Assembly (NCBI GenBank): GCA_040752275.1
Contig: JBFMFH010000040.1
Location: 1 to 26,163, forward strand
DNA length: 26,163 bases
Direction: 5' to 3'
Source: JBFMFH01 sp040752275
GTDB taxonomy: Bacteria > Acidobacteriota > Vicinamibacteria > Vicinamibacterales > JAKQTR01
Of this stretch, positions 16,258 to 24,267 are shown one piece after another. A model generated the notes under the pieces. The model made no database searches. It worked only from the letters and a program-made list of their open reading frames with translations, and had not been told where the DNA came from. The position numbers and the translations under genes were made by a program. The first letter of the stretch is position 1, and every line of letters begins with the position of its first letter.

Positions 16258-16411
16258 AGGGATTCCTCAGGCGACGGGGCAGACACGGGTCTCTCGAGGG
16301 AACCCGAGGGGCGGGGGAAGTATACCAAGAAGACAGAAGACAGAAGACAGAAGACAGTCGCTAACCGTTTTGCGGCCCGGACGTAGTAGGTGTCAGAGGA
16401 GGCTGATTCCA
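16258..16411. promoter_or_regulatory. Divergent promoter region with heptamer array
   Basis: 154 bp between the divergent DUF6305-like gene and the membrane-protein gene. On the minus strand TATACT (16320-16325) is a good -10 box about 65 bp before the DUF6305 ATG. The sequence where its spacer and -35 should lie is the GACAGAA array (TTCTGTC on this strand), so no consensus -35 is seen. On the plus strand only the AGAGGAGG ribosome site is clear. Confidence 0.35.
16330..16358. repeat. GACAGAA heptamer array (three full units plus part)
   Basis: Units at 16332-16338, 16339-16345 and 16346-16352, followed by GACAGTC and preceded by a partial copy. This is the same unit as at the trmFO 3' end, 14.5 kb away, which shows a dispersed microrepeat family. 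Confidence 0.9.
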
Positions 16412-17326
16412 ATGACACAGCGCGCTCGCTTTACGTGCCTGGGTGTGTGCCTGGCGTTTGCCCTGGTCGTGGCCGTCATACGCAGCGAGGCCGCCCAGCC
16501 GGCGGGCCCCGCCGCCGCCTCAGCACCGGGGCAAACCGCGGCGGCACCGGCGGGTCCCCTGTCCGCTCCATCGGTCGCCGACGCCGACGCCGAGCAGGTG
16601 CGGGCGGAGTTCTACGCCCTGCTGCAGAAGTACCCGCCGGCGCTCGGACGTGTGCTCAAGCTGGATCCATCGCTCATGGCCAACGAGGCGTACCTGGCGC
16701 CCTACCCGGGAGTGGCGGCGTTTCTCACCCAGCACCCGGGCATCGCCCGCAATCCCTCCTACTTCCTCGAGCGTGTGAACATCGGGGCGGGGTACAGCTT
16801 CGTGATGGACGAACGGGCGCAGCGCCGGCGCGAGATGGTCAACCTCATGGGGGGCTTCGTCGCCTTCTCGGTCTTCCTCGTCGTGACGGGCGTGGTCATC
16901 TGGCTGATCCGGACGATCATCGAGACACGCAGGTGGAACCGGGTGTCGAAGACCCAGTCCGATGTCCACACGAAGCTCCTCGAGCGGTTCACCTCGAACG
17001 AGGATCTGCTCGCCTACATCCAGACGCCGGTCGGACGGCGGTTCCTGGAGTCGGGTCCCGCGCCGGTTGCGGGCGACGCACCTCCCCTGGGCGCGCCGTA
17101 CTCGCGTATCCTGTGGTCGATGCAGGCCGGGGTCGTGCTGGCGGTCGCTGCCCTCGGGCTGCTGTTCCTGAGCTGGCGGCTGGAGGAGGAGGTGGGGGCC
17201 TTCTTCCTGGTGATCGGCGCGGTGACCCTGGCTCTCGGGGTTGGGTTCCTCGCCTCAAGCGTGGCCGCCTTCGGGGTGTCCCGGCGGCTGGGCCTCCTGC
17301 CGGGTTCCGATTCCGAGCATGCGTGA
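16412..17326 (+). CDS. Membrane protein of unknown function upstream of an ECF sigma factor
   Basis: Protein of 304 aa. The N-terminal signal or anchor (about 8-27) is followed by a Pro/Ala-rich linker and an extracytoplasmic segment (about 58-135) with two similar turns, AYLAPYPGVAAFLTQHPG and a shorter RNPSYFLERV. Three more hydrophobic helices lie at about 147-169, 236-255 and 263-285. A charged cytoplasmic stretch between the first and second of these contains RRWNRVSKTQ. I do not recognise the family. AGAGGAGG lies nine bases before the ATG. The stop overlaps the sigma factor start by 8 bases (ATGCGTGA), so this is the first gene of a three-gene operon. It may sense or respond to envelope state together with the sigma/anti-sigma pair. 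Confidence 0.8.
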   Translation: MTQRARFTCLGVCLAFALVVAVIRSEAAQPAGPAAASAPGQTAAAPAGPLSAPSVADADAEQVRAEFYALLQKYPPALGRVLKLDPSLMANEAYLAPYPGVAAFLTQHPGIARNPSYFLERVNIGAGYSFVMDERAQRRREMVNLMGGFVAFSVFLVVTGVVIWLIRTIIETRRWNRVSKTQSDVHTKLLERFTSNEDLLAYIQTPVGRRFLESGPAPVAGDAPPLGAPYSRILWSMQAGVVLAVAALGLLFLSWRLEEEVGAFFLVIGAVTLALGVGFLASSVAAFGVSRRLGLLPGSDSEHA

Positions 17327-17909
17327 CGTGACCGTCTCCGACATCGAGCGACTCGCGCCGGCCGCTGCCGAACGCGACGCGGTGTTCGAGATGGACGAAG
17401 ACGCGTTCCGCGCCTTCTACGAGCACACGTCGCGGCAGTTGTGGGCCTATCTCGCCCGGATGACCGGAGACCGCGCGCTGGCGGACGACCTGCTGCAGGA
17501 GGCCTACTACAGGCTCCTGCGCGCGGGCGCCGTATTCGATGCCGACGCGCATCGCCGCCACTACCTGTTCCGGATTGCCACGAACCTCGTGCGGGACCAG
17601 CATCGCCGGCGGCGCACCCGTCCGGAGTCTCCGCTTCAGGGCGATGGTGACGATCTGCCGGGCGATGCGATGGCGGCGGCGCGAGCCGAGCATCGCTCGG
17701 AGGTGCGGGGCGCGCTGGCCCGGCTGCGGCCCCGCGATCGCGCGCTGCTATGGCTTGCCTACGCCCAGGGGGCCTCGCACCGCGAGATCGGCCACGTGCT
17801 CGGGTTGAAGGCGGCGAGCATCAAGCCACTGCTCCACAGGGCCCGGCAGCGGCTGTCGGGGCTCCTGCAGGGCTCAGTGAGCAAAGGAGGGCGGCGTGCG
17901 TCACCCTGA
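17319..17909 (+). CDS. ECF-type RNA polymerase sigma factor
   Basis: Sigma-70 family factor of 196 aa lacking regions 1 and 3. Region 2 is at about 24-95 (FRAFYEHTSRQLWAYLARMTGD, LADDLLQEAYYRLL, HYLFRIATNLVRDQHRR). After a linker, region 4 is at about 133-180 (LRPRDRALLWLAYAQGASHREIGHVLG, SIKPLLHRARQRL) and forms the -35-binding helix-turn-helix. The ATG lies within the end of the preceding gene, and its own stop overlaps the next gene by 14 bases, so all three genes are coupled. Activity is probably held by the downstream zinc-binding protein. Confidence 0.92.
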   Translation: MRDVTVSDIERLAPAAAERDAVFEMDEDAFRAFYEHTSRQLWAYLARMTGDRALADDLLQEAYYRLLRAGAVFDADAHRRHYLFRIATNLVRDQHRRRRTRPESPLQGDGDDLPGDAMAAARAEHRSEVRGALARLRPRDRALLWLAYAQGASHREIGHVLGLKAASIKPLLHRARQRLSGLLQGSVSKGGRRASP

Positions 17910-18414
17910 GTGCGATCGCGAGGCCGAGGTCCTCGAAGCGCTGCAGATCTCGGCGTGGCCGGACTGCTGCGCGGACCATTTGCGCCTGCACGTGGCCTCG
18001 TGCCGGTCCTGCACCGAGCTGGCGGACATCGTCGTGAGGCTCTTCGACGACTACCGTGCTGCGCTCCGGGACGCTCGTGTGCCCTCATCGGCCGCGGTGT
18101 GGTGGCGGCTGCAGATGCGCGCGCGGCAGGAAGCTGCCCGGCGCGCCACGCGCCCGATTGCCGTGCTTCAAGGAGTGGCGCTTGCGTGCGCAGCAGGACT
18201 GCTCGCGGCTGCCATCGGCCTGTCAGCGCCGGCGTGGCGCCGGTTCGCCGGCAGCCTCGCAGGCTGGGGGGCCGGGGTGGCCGCCACGATACCCTCGATG
18301 GCGTGGGGTGACGTGCAGATGTTCAGCCCGCTCGGCCTGTCCGTGGCGCTCACCGCGATGTTGCTCTTCGTCGCGATGAGCGTGGCCGTCTACTTCGCGG
18401 TGAGCGAGAAGTAG
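17896..18414 (+). CDS. Anti-sigma-factor-like zinc-binding membrane protein
   Basis: Protein of 172 aa starting at a GTG behind AAAGGAGG. The N-terminal cytoplasmic part has His32-x3-Cys36-x2-Cys39 (HLRLHVASCRSC), the ZAS-type zinc motif of anti-sigma factors, with further cysteines at 24 and 25. Two hydrophobic helices follow (about 87-112 and 148-169). The position directly after an ECF sigma gene, with 14-base overlap, supports a role in holding that sigma at the membrane. Unlike classic anti-sigma proteins it has two membrane helices and only a short loop between them, so little is left outside as a sensor; the membrane protein upstream could serve that role. Confidence 0.75.
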   Translation: MRHPECDREAEVLEALQISAWPDCCADHLRLHVASCRSCTELADIVVRLFDDYRAALRDARVPSSAAVWWRLQMRARQEAARRATRPIAVLQGVALACAAGLLAAAIGLSAPAWRRFAGSLAGWGAGVAATIPSMAWGDVQMFSPLGLSVALTAMLLFVAMSVAVYFAVSEK

Positions 18415-18445
18415 TTGGCGAGAAGCGAGCGCCGGCCCGCGGGCG

Positions 18446-18451
18446 TATAAT
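18446..18451 (+). promoter_or_regulatory. Consensus -10 box TATAAT upstream of the response regulator
   Basis: A perfect TATAAT in very GC-rich surroundings, about 74 bp before the GTG of the next gene. TTGGCG at 18415-18420 is too far (25 bases) to be an ideal -35. A 6-bp GC hairpin (GGCCGG-AGA-CCGGCC, 18465-18479) follows in what would be the 5' leader. Confidence 0.4.
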
Positions 18452-18519
18452 GCAGCCGCCTGCCGGCCGGAGACCGGCCTGATCCCGCCGGCCCGTCGTC
18501 GTCTCCGACCGTCGGCCTG

Positions 18520-19932
18520 GTGCCCCCGCGCGAGACAAGACGCGTGACGACCGAGACACCCGTCGTGCCGGCCGGACGCTCGTCGCCCACCGTCCTGGTG
18601 GTCGATGACGATCCGCTCACGCTCGAACTGACCGCCGAGTGGATCCGCGTGGCCGGTGGGGATCCCGCCATAGCCTCGACGGTTGCGGCCGCGTGGGATC
18701 TGGTGACGGGCCTTGCCGGGCGCATCCGCCTCGTGATCACCGACGTCCGGTTGCCGGATGGCAACGGTGTCGATCTCTTTCGCCGGATTCACCAGGAGTG
18801 GCCCGCGCTGCCAGCCATCCTCGTGACCGGGTACGGCTCGACCGACGATGCGGTGGTCGCGATGCGGGAGGGCGCCTTCTACTACTTCACCAAGCCCGTC
18901 GACTCGACGCTGTTCGTGCGGGTCGTGCGGGAGGCGTTGGACAAGCAGCAACTCGTGGCGCACATGGAGGCGCTCGAGGCCAGGTTGGCCTCATCCGCCA
19001 GGTCGCGGCTGATCGGGTCGAGCCGGGCGATGGAAGCGGCCATCCAGCAGGCCGCTGCGGTGGCGGAACTCGACGTGACGGTCCTGCTGGCCGGCGAGAC
19101 CGGAACGGGAAAGGAGCTGTTCGCACACTACATCCACGATGCCAGCCGCCGCCGCCGGCATCCGTTCGTCGCCGTGAACTGCGCGGCCGTCCCCGAAGCG
19201 CTGCTCGAATCCGAGCTGTTCGGCCACGAGCGCGGTGCCTTCACTGGCGCGGTCGCCAGGAAGCCCGGCCGGTTCGAACTGGCCGCCGGAGGCACCCTGC
19301 TCCTCGACGAGATCGGGGATCTCGCCTTGCCGCTCCAGGGCAAGCTCTTGCGCGTGATCGAGACCAAACAGCTCGATCCGCTGGGTTCGGCCCGATCCCG
19401 CACGCTGGACGTGCGCCTGATTGCCTCGACCAACCACGACTTGGCGGCGCTCGTCCAACGTGAGGCCTTCCGCCAGGACCTCTACTACCGTCTCGATGTC
19501 TTCCCGATCGTCCTGCCTCCGCTGCGCGCGCGGCGAGAGGATGTGCCTCTGCTGGCCGCGCACTTCATTGCGGAGTGCCGAGCGTCGGTGCAGAAGGAAC
19601 TCGATGGCTTCGACGAGACGGCGATCCAGGCGCTTTCCGCCTACTCGTGGCCGGGCAATGTCCGCGAACTGCGCCACATCGTCGAAAGAGCGGCCATTAC
19701 GACGAGGAGTCCGGTGATCGGCGTGGGCGAGCTGCCCGCGAGAGTCCTGAAGGGCGACAGTAGCGCGCGGCCTCCAGCCGAGGCGCGCCCGCCGTCGCTC
19801 GACGAACTCGAGCGCGCGGCCATCCGCGCCGCGCTCGAAGAGACCGGCGGTAACCGAACGAGGGCCGCGCAGAAGCTCGGGATCTCGCGCAACCAGATCC
19901 GGTACCGCCTGCGAAAACACCAACTGCTGTAG
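18520..19932 (+). CDS. Sigma-54-dependent response regulator (NtrC family)
   Basis: Activator of 470 aa. The receiver at about 24-140 has the acidic pocket VVDDD, Asp75 (ITDVRLPDG), Thr103 and Lys125 (FTKPVD). The AAA+ domain has Walker A GETGTGK (192-198), GAFTGA (239-244) and Walker B LLLDEIGD. The Fis-type helix-turn-helix is at about 438-468 (GGNRTRAAQKLGISRNQIRYRLRK). The start is the GTG at 18520; a second GTG at 18544 would remove 8 residues outside the domain. A transmembrane kinase gene begins 11 bp after the stop and should be its partner. It is the second NtrC-type regulator in the window, but the two pairs are not close copies. Confidence 0.94.
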   Translation: MPPRETRRVTTETPVVPAGRSSPTVLVVDDDPLTLELTAEWIRVAGGDPAIASTVAAAWDLVTGLAGRIRLVITDVRLPDGNGVDLFRRIHQEWPALPAILVTGYGSTDDAVVAMREGAFYYFTKPVDSTLFVRVVREALDKQQLVAHMEALEARLASSARSRLIGSSRAMEAAIQQAAAVAELDVTVLLAGETGTGKELFAHYIHDASRRRRHPFVAVNCAAVPEALLESELFGHERGAFTGAVARKPGRFELAAGGTLLLDEIGDLALPLQGKLLRVIETKQLDPLGSARSRTLDVRLIASTNHDLAALVQREAFRQDLYYRLDVFPIVLPPLRARREDVPLLAAHFIAECRASVQKELDGFDETAIQALSAYSWPGNVRELRHIVERAAITTRSPVIGVGELPARVLKGDSSARPPAEARPPSLDELERAAIRAALEETGGNRTRAAQKLGISRNQIRYRLRKHQLL

Positions 19933-19943
19933 CGACCACCCCC

Positions 19944-21725
19944 ATGTGGCGAAGATCCCTCGGCGCTCGCATCGTGGCGCTGGCGCTGCCGCTGGCCCTG
20001 CTGCCCCTGGGGCTGATTGGCGGTGTGGCCTACTGGTATGTCGAGCGGACGCTCGAGGTCGAGAGCGAGGCAGGCCAGCTGGATCTGGCTCGTGGGCTTG
20101 GTGCGCAGGCTCGGGAGTACCTGACGAGAGCCCGCGATGCCACTCGGGCGCTGGCGATGAGCCCGGTCGTCGGCGACTGGCTGGCCCAGGACCAGTTAGC
20201 GGGGGACGCTCGAGAACGAGTGCGGCAGGCGATGGGCGAAGTGGCCCGCGGCAGCGGCATGAGCGGCCGACTGGCAGTCGTGGACCGGGTCGGCCACGAA
20301 CGCTGCGCAGAGCCCGACCATCGTCTGGAACCGGCGCCACGGCGCGCGAGCGTGCCACCGTTCTTCTTCGAGGTGATCAGCCGCGGCGAGTTGCAGTATC
20401 CAGTCGAGTCCCAATCCGGCTGGAGCCGAACCCGCTTCGCCCACGACGTGACACGTGACGGGAGGTTCCTCGGGCTCGTGAGCCTGGAGCTCGATCTGGA
20501 GCCCGTCGAGGTCCTGCTGGGCCGCGCCGCGGCAGAACGGCAGGCCGAGTTCATCCTCTTCGACGATCGCGGCCTGGCCATCGCCCGAAGCAGCCGAAGG
20601 CCAGACGCCATCGACTGGCCTGGCCTGGCCGCAGAGGCGACTGCCGCGGCGGCACTGGGCCGGCGCTCCTTGCCCGTGGCAGCCGGCATGACGGGCGTGC
20701 TGACGCCGGTGGACGAGTACATCGGCTTTCTCGATCCGCGGACGGGCGAGCGGTGGTCTTTGCTGATGGCCGTGCCGCACCAGGCGACGGTTACGCGTCT
20801 GGCCGAGGTGCGCCGATGGGCGTGGGTACTGGCCGTGACGTGCCTTGTCCTCGGTGGACTCGGCTCGCTGCTCGTCTCGCGTTCCGTCACTCGGCCCGTG
20901 CAACAGCTCGTGAAAGGCATCGACCGCGTCGCGGCTGGGGACTTCGATACGCGCGTTGCCGCGGGCAACCCGGACGAAATGGGACATCTGATTGCCGGGT
21001 TCAACGCCATGGCCGAGTCGCTCGGCCGTTACCGCTCGGATCTCGTCCGGGCGGAGCAGCATGCCGCGCTGGGCCGTGTGGCGTCGGCCGTGGCTCACGA
21101 GGTCCGCAACCCGCTCCACGCCATCCGCAGCTGCGCAGACCTGCTCCGGCTGAAACGGCCCGACGACCCGGTGGCTGCCAGGCACGCCGACATCATCGCG
21201 GCCGAGGCCGACTCGCTCAACCGGTTCGTGACGGACTTCCTCCGCCTGGCTCGCATGCCCGCCCCGTCGATGCGCTCGGTCGACATCGGCATCCTGCTCC
21301 GGGAGCGCGCCGAACTCCACGAGGCCGAGGCGGCAGAGCGAGGCGTCGCGATCGCGGTGGACGTTGCCGATGGGGTTCCCCCGTTGTGGGCCGATCCCCA
21401 GCAGATCGCGCTCGTGCTGGAAAACCTGGTGGACAACGCCTGCGAGGCGATGCCAGACGGCGGGTCCCTGAGTCTGGGGGCGCGGCCGGAGCGAGACGGC
21501 GTGACGATCACCGTGCGCGACAGCGGAGCAGGGATGGCCCCGGTGGTTGCCGGTCGGGTGTTCGAGATGTTCTTCACGACCCGGCCCGGCGGCGTCGGCC
21601 TGGGCCTTGGCACGTGCCGGCGGATCGTGGACCAGCACGGCGGCACCATCACGTTCACCTCTGCGCCCGGCGAGGGAACAGTCTTCAGCGTGTGGCTGCC
21701 GGCGCGCGAGGAGCGGATCACATGA
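19944..21725 (+). CDS. Transmembrane sensor histidine kinase with periplasmic domain and HAMP
   Basis: Protein of 593 aa. The first membrane helix is at about 9-32, followed by a large periplasmic sensor region (about 33-288, dCache-like in size) and a second helix at about 292-312 (WAWVLAVTCLVLGGLGSLLV). HAMP follows (TRPVQQLVKGIDRVAAGDFD), then HisKA with His385 (AVAHEVRNPLHAI), and HATPase_c with LENLVDNACEAM, DSGAGM and GVGLGLGTCRRIV. It should phosphorylate the regulator encoded 11 bp upstream. Its TGA overlaps the ATG of the next gene (ATGA at 21722-21725), which couples the kinase to a lipoprotein. The periplasmic ligand is not evident. Confidence 0.92.
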   Translation: MWRRSLGARIVALALPLALLPLGLIGGVAYWYVERTLEVESEAGQLDLARGLGAQAREYLTRARDATRALAMSPVVGDWLAQDQLAGDARERVRQAMGEVARGSGMSGRLAVVDRVGHERCAEPDHRLEPAPRRASVPPFFFEVISRGELQYPVESQSGWSRTRFAHDVTRDGRFLGLVSLELDLEPVEVLLGRAAAERQAEFILFDDRGLAIARSSRRPDAIDWPGLAAEATAAAALGRRSLPVAAGMTGVLTPVDEYIGFLDPRTGERWSLLMAVPHQATVTRLAEVRRWAWVLAVTCLVLGGLGSLLVSRSVTRPVQQLVKGIDRVAAGDFDTRVAAGNPDEMGHLIAGFNAMAESLGRYRSDLVRAEQHAALGRVASAVAHEVRNPLHAIRSCADLLRLKRPDDPVAARHADIIAAEADSLNRFVTDFLRLARMPAPSMRSVDIGILLRERAELHEAEAAERGVAIAVDVADGVPPLWADPQQIALVLENLVDNACEAMPDGGSLSLGARPERDGVTITVRDSGAGMAPVVAGRVFEMFFTTRPGGVGLGLGTCRRIVDQHGGTITFTSAPGEGTVFSVWLPAREERIT

Positions 21726-23542
21726 ACCGCCGCGGCCCAGGCGTCATCCCGGTCGTGGTCATGGCGCTGGCGCCGGCGGGATGCAGTCTGCCGGCTGTCG
21801 TCGATCTCCCGCCTCCACTCGCGTTTGATCTCGTTGAGCCTCGTCTGGGAGGTGCTCCACTCGGCTGTCTACCGCAGGCCGTGTGGGAAGCTCCAGACGG
21901 CGCGCTGGCGCTGGCATGCCTCGACGCAACGCGAACCCCGCCCGAGGCCATCGTTGCCGTTTCGCACGACGATGGAAACACGTGGAGTCGAACAGGCGCT
22001 GTCCCACCCGGCTACTCGGATCCGCAGATCATCGATGGAGCCCTCCACATCGTCGGCAACCAGGACGGACGATTGTGGCACGCCGTGTCGCGAGACCTAG
22101 GAAGGTCGTGGTCGCGCGCGGCGATGATTGTCGACTATCCCGTGATGCTGACGAACCACGGCGACGCTGCCATGACCGGCGAGTCCGGGCTCGTGTTGGT
22201 TGTGTGGAGTGAGCGCCGCGAGGGCCGCTCGGCCGTGTACGCAAGCCGGTCCGACGACCAGGGCCGCACGTGGCAGTCGCCTCGTCTCATCGAACGCGGG
22301 GCCAGCGGCAAGAGCATGACGAGAGTGAGCGCGGCCATGGCCGGCGGCCGGGTTGCAGTGGCCTGGGCCGACGACCGCGACTCCTCCACCCTCTTCGACA
22401 TCCGCTGTGCGCTGTCGACGGATGGCGGCAAGACCTGGCTCCCGAGCGCACGCGTGAACGACGATGCCGAGGCTGTGTGGCAGGACCGCCCGTCCGTGGC
22501 GGTTCGGGCCGATCGGTTGCTTGTGCTGTTCGACGACGTTCGGGAACCTTGGATCGAAGGCGACCGCGACTACAACATCTATGCGGGCCGCTCAGGAGGC
22601 GGCGTGCCGCGCTTCCAGAATGGCCGGGTGAACGATCTCACGCCCGGCATGCAGCTGGGGCCGAGAGTGGCCGTGAGCCCTGATGGCCGCCGAGTCGCGG
22701 CCGTGTGGTGGGACCTGGGCGACAGTCTGTTCGGAGAACTGTCGGCGGCTCAGTCCCTCGACTGGGGCGAGTCGTGGTCTCCGGCCGCGCATGTCTGGAA
22801 GTGGGAGCCGGGCACGGAGAACGAGGGTGGCCGCCTGACCTTTCGCCGAGACGGTCGCCTTGCCGTTGCGGTTCACGTGGAGCGCGACGGCCGGCCAGCG
22901 CTCGTGATCGCTCTGGAGAGGCTGGGAGGAGGCCCGGGGGCTCCCCGGCCTGGTCTGCGGGCAGCGGAGCTCTCGATTCCGGAACCCCTTCCGGCCGCTG
23001 ACTCGGGTACCGTGCGTGCGAGCGACGGTTTCTCAGGAGAGAGTGCGCCGCAGTGGGTGCCCGTCCACGGCACCTGGCTCGTCAACGCAGGCAGCTTCGT
23101 CGGGTTTGGGGAGCGCGAGACCCTCACCATCAGATCCGAACCACGATTCGGCGACGGTGAGGTGACCGGGCGGTTCAGGCTCGATCCCGTCGAGCATCGG
23201 TCGGCCAGAGTGCTGGTCAGAGCCTCGCCGGGGTCCGACGGGTGGCGCGGCTATCTCGTCGAGAACTACTTCCGCATGGGGGTGCGGTTGTGGCGGCAGG
23301 ACGGCACACGCCGGATTCCCGTCGCATCCGCCCTCTTCCCGTTCCAGCGCGATCGGTGGTACCGATTCAGGCTTGCGTTGAGCGGTTCCCGCCTCGACTA
23401 CGAGATTGATGATCGGCTCCTCCTCCAGACCGATGGCCTCGCGGAGCTGAGTGCCGGCCAGGTCGGGCTTGGCGGAGAGTACTTCCCGGTGTACTTCGAC
23501 GACGTGACCGTCGCCGTCGCCAGCCCAACTGGCCCCAAGTAG
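21722..23542 (+). CDS. Asp-box (sialidase-fold) lipoprotein coupled to the kinase
   Basis: Protein of 606 aa with an N-terminal hydrophobic segment ending in APAGC (Cys21, a probable lipobox), so likely a surface or periplasmic lipoprotein. Five Asp-box (BNR) motifs of the S-x-D-x-G-x-[TS]-W type are at 81-88 (SHDDGNTW), 123-130, 177-184, 232-239 (STDGGKTW) and 345-352, indicating a sialidase-like beta-propeller. From about 440 a second domain looks like a concanavalin/LamG-type jelly roll (DGFSGESAPQWVPVHGTW..., ending VYFDDVTVAV). Such pairs bind or hydrolyse glycans, but I see no certain sialidase catalytic triad. The start is the ATG in the ATGA overlap with the kinase; the frame is open far upstream only as a shadow of the kinase. 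It may present a signal to the kinase. Confidence 0.85.
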   Translation: MNRRGPGVIPVVVMALAPAGCSLPAVVDLPPPLAFDLVEPRLGGAPLGCLPQAVWEAPDGALALACLDATRTPPEAIVAVSHDDGNTWSRTGAVPPGYSDPQIIDGALHIVGNQDGRLWHAVSRDLGRSWSRAAMIVDYPVMLTNHGDAAMTGESGLVLVVWSERREGRSAVYASRSDDQGRTWQSPRLIERGASGKSMTRVSAAMAGGRVAVAWADDRDSSTLFDIRCALSTDGGKTWLPSARVNDDAEAVWQDRPSVAVRADRLLVLFDDVREPWIEGDRDYNIYAGRSGGGVPRFQNGRVNDLTPGMQLGPRVAVSPDGRRVAAVWWDLGDSLFGELSAAQSLDWGESWSPAAHVWKWEPGTENEGGRLTFRRDGRLAVAVHVERDGRPALVIALERLGGGPGAPRPGLRAAELSIPEPLPAADSGTVRASDGFSGESAPQWVPVHGTWLVNAGSFVGFGERETLTIRSEPRFGDGEVTGRFRLDPVEHRSARVLVRASPGSDGWRGYLVENYFRMGVRLWRQDGTRRIPVASALFPFQRDRWYRFRLALSGSRLDYEIDDRLLLQTDGLAELSAGQVGLGGEYFPVYFDDVTVAVASPTGPK

Positions 23543-23568
23543 TCGTCTGCATCCCTGAGTTGCCCACC

Positions 23569-23617
23569 GGTGCATCGCGCTGCACGGTGGTGCACCGCTT
23601 GCGGTGCATATCCACCA
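23569..23617 (+). promoter_or_regulatory. Palindrome cluster with a sigma-54-like promoter match
   Basis: The perfect 18-bp palindrome TGCACCGC-TT-GCGGTGCA (23591-23608) is preceded by a second inverted pair, GTGCA-N6-TGCAC (about 23571-23586), and bracketed by GGTGG and CCACC. Overlapping it, TGGTGC-N5-TTGC at 23588-23602 has the GG and GC of a sigma-54 -24/-12 promoter at correct spacing. It lies about 170 bp upstream of the single-domain response regulator. It could be an operator, a sigma-54 promoter or a terminator hairpin of the lipoprotein gene. Confidence 0.4.
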
Positions 23618-23776
23618 CCAATGACCTTCCGGCTCGCCCAGAGCACTGGGCAGGAAGCCCGGAACCTCATTCCCGAGACGCACTTGTGGAATCGGCGGGC
23701 TCCGCAGGCGTAGGGGGTCCGGCCGGCTCGTGGATTGCGTGTGGAGGTGTGGCTCCCATCCTGGCGAAGGACTGCG

Positions 23777-24202
23777 ATGGCCATGCGGGTCCTGCTCGTC
23801 GATGACGACCTTCACGCGCTCGAGGTCCAACGCGAACTCATCGAGCATGCCGGCCATCTCGTGATCACCGCCGCCAGCCGTGAGCGTGCCCTCGACCTGA
23901 TCGGCGCCCATGAGTTCGACGCCGCGTTCATCGACGTGGTCCTAGGCGGTGCCGATGGCTTCGACGTCCTGCGGTGCTTCACGCAGGCCCATCCGGCCGC
24001 GCGGGCGTACGTTCTCACCGCCCACGACAAACCGGAGAACCTCCTTCGAGCCCGGCGGCTGGGCGCCCGGGCCTTCTTGACGAAGCCCCTGCGCTGGGAC
24101 GAGCTGCGCCGCGCGCTGGACGCGGCGGGCGACGTGACCAGCGGACCCTCGCACGCTCGGGGAGCGGCCGCCGAGTCCCCAGACAAGCGAGGGCAGTTAT
24201 GA
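23777..24202 (+). CDS. Single-domain response regulator (receiver only)
   Basis: Protein of 141 aa consisting of one receiver domain and a short unstructured tail. The acidic pocket is in LLVDDD, the phospho-acceptor Asp in AFIDVVLGG, Thr in VLTAHD and Lys in LTKPL. No output domain follows, so it acts by protein contact or in a phosphorelay. The ATG at 23777 has GAAGGA five bases upstream; the frame is open for 14 more codons upstream but without a ribosome site. It follows the kinase-lipoprotein pair on the same strand after a 234-bp spacer with palindromes. It might be a second target of that kinase. Confidence 0.88.
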   Translation: MAMRVLLVDDDLHALEVQRELIEHAGHLVITAASRERALDLIGAHEFDAAFIDVVLGGADGFDVLRCFTQAHPAARAYVLTAHDKPENLLRARRLGARAFLTKPLRWDELRRALDAAGDVTSGPSHARGAAAESPDKRGQL

Positions 24203-24267
24203 GACGGATGCCCTTCGGCCGGACGTCATCTGGCCTCGCGCTCAGAATTGCTGTCAGAGGAGGCGTC

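Noticed and set aside
16330..16358. Heptamer array as a CRISPR remnant
   Set aside because: There are no spacers between units, the unit is only 7 bp, and no cas genes are present.
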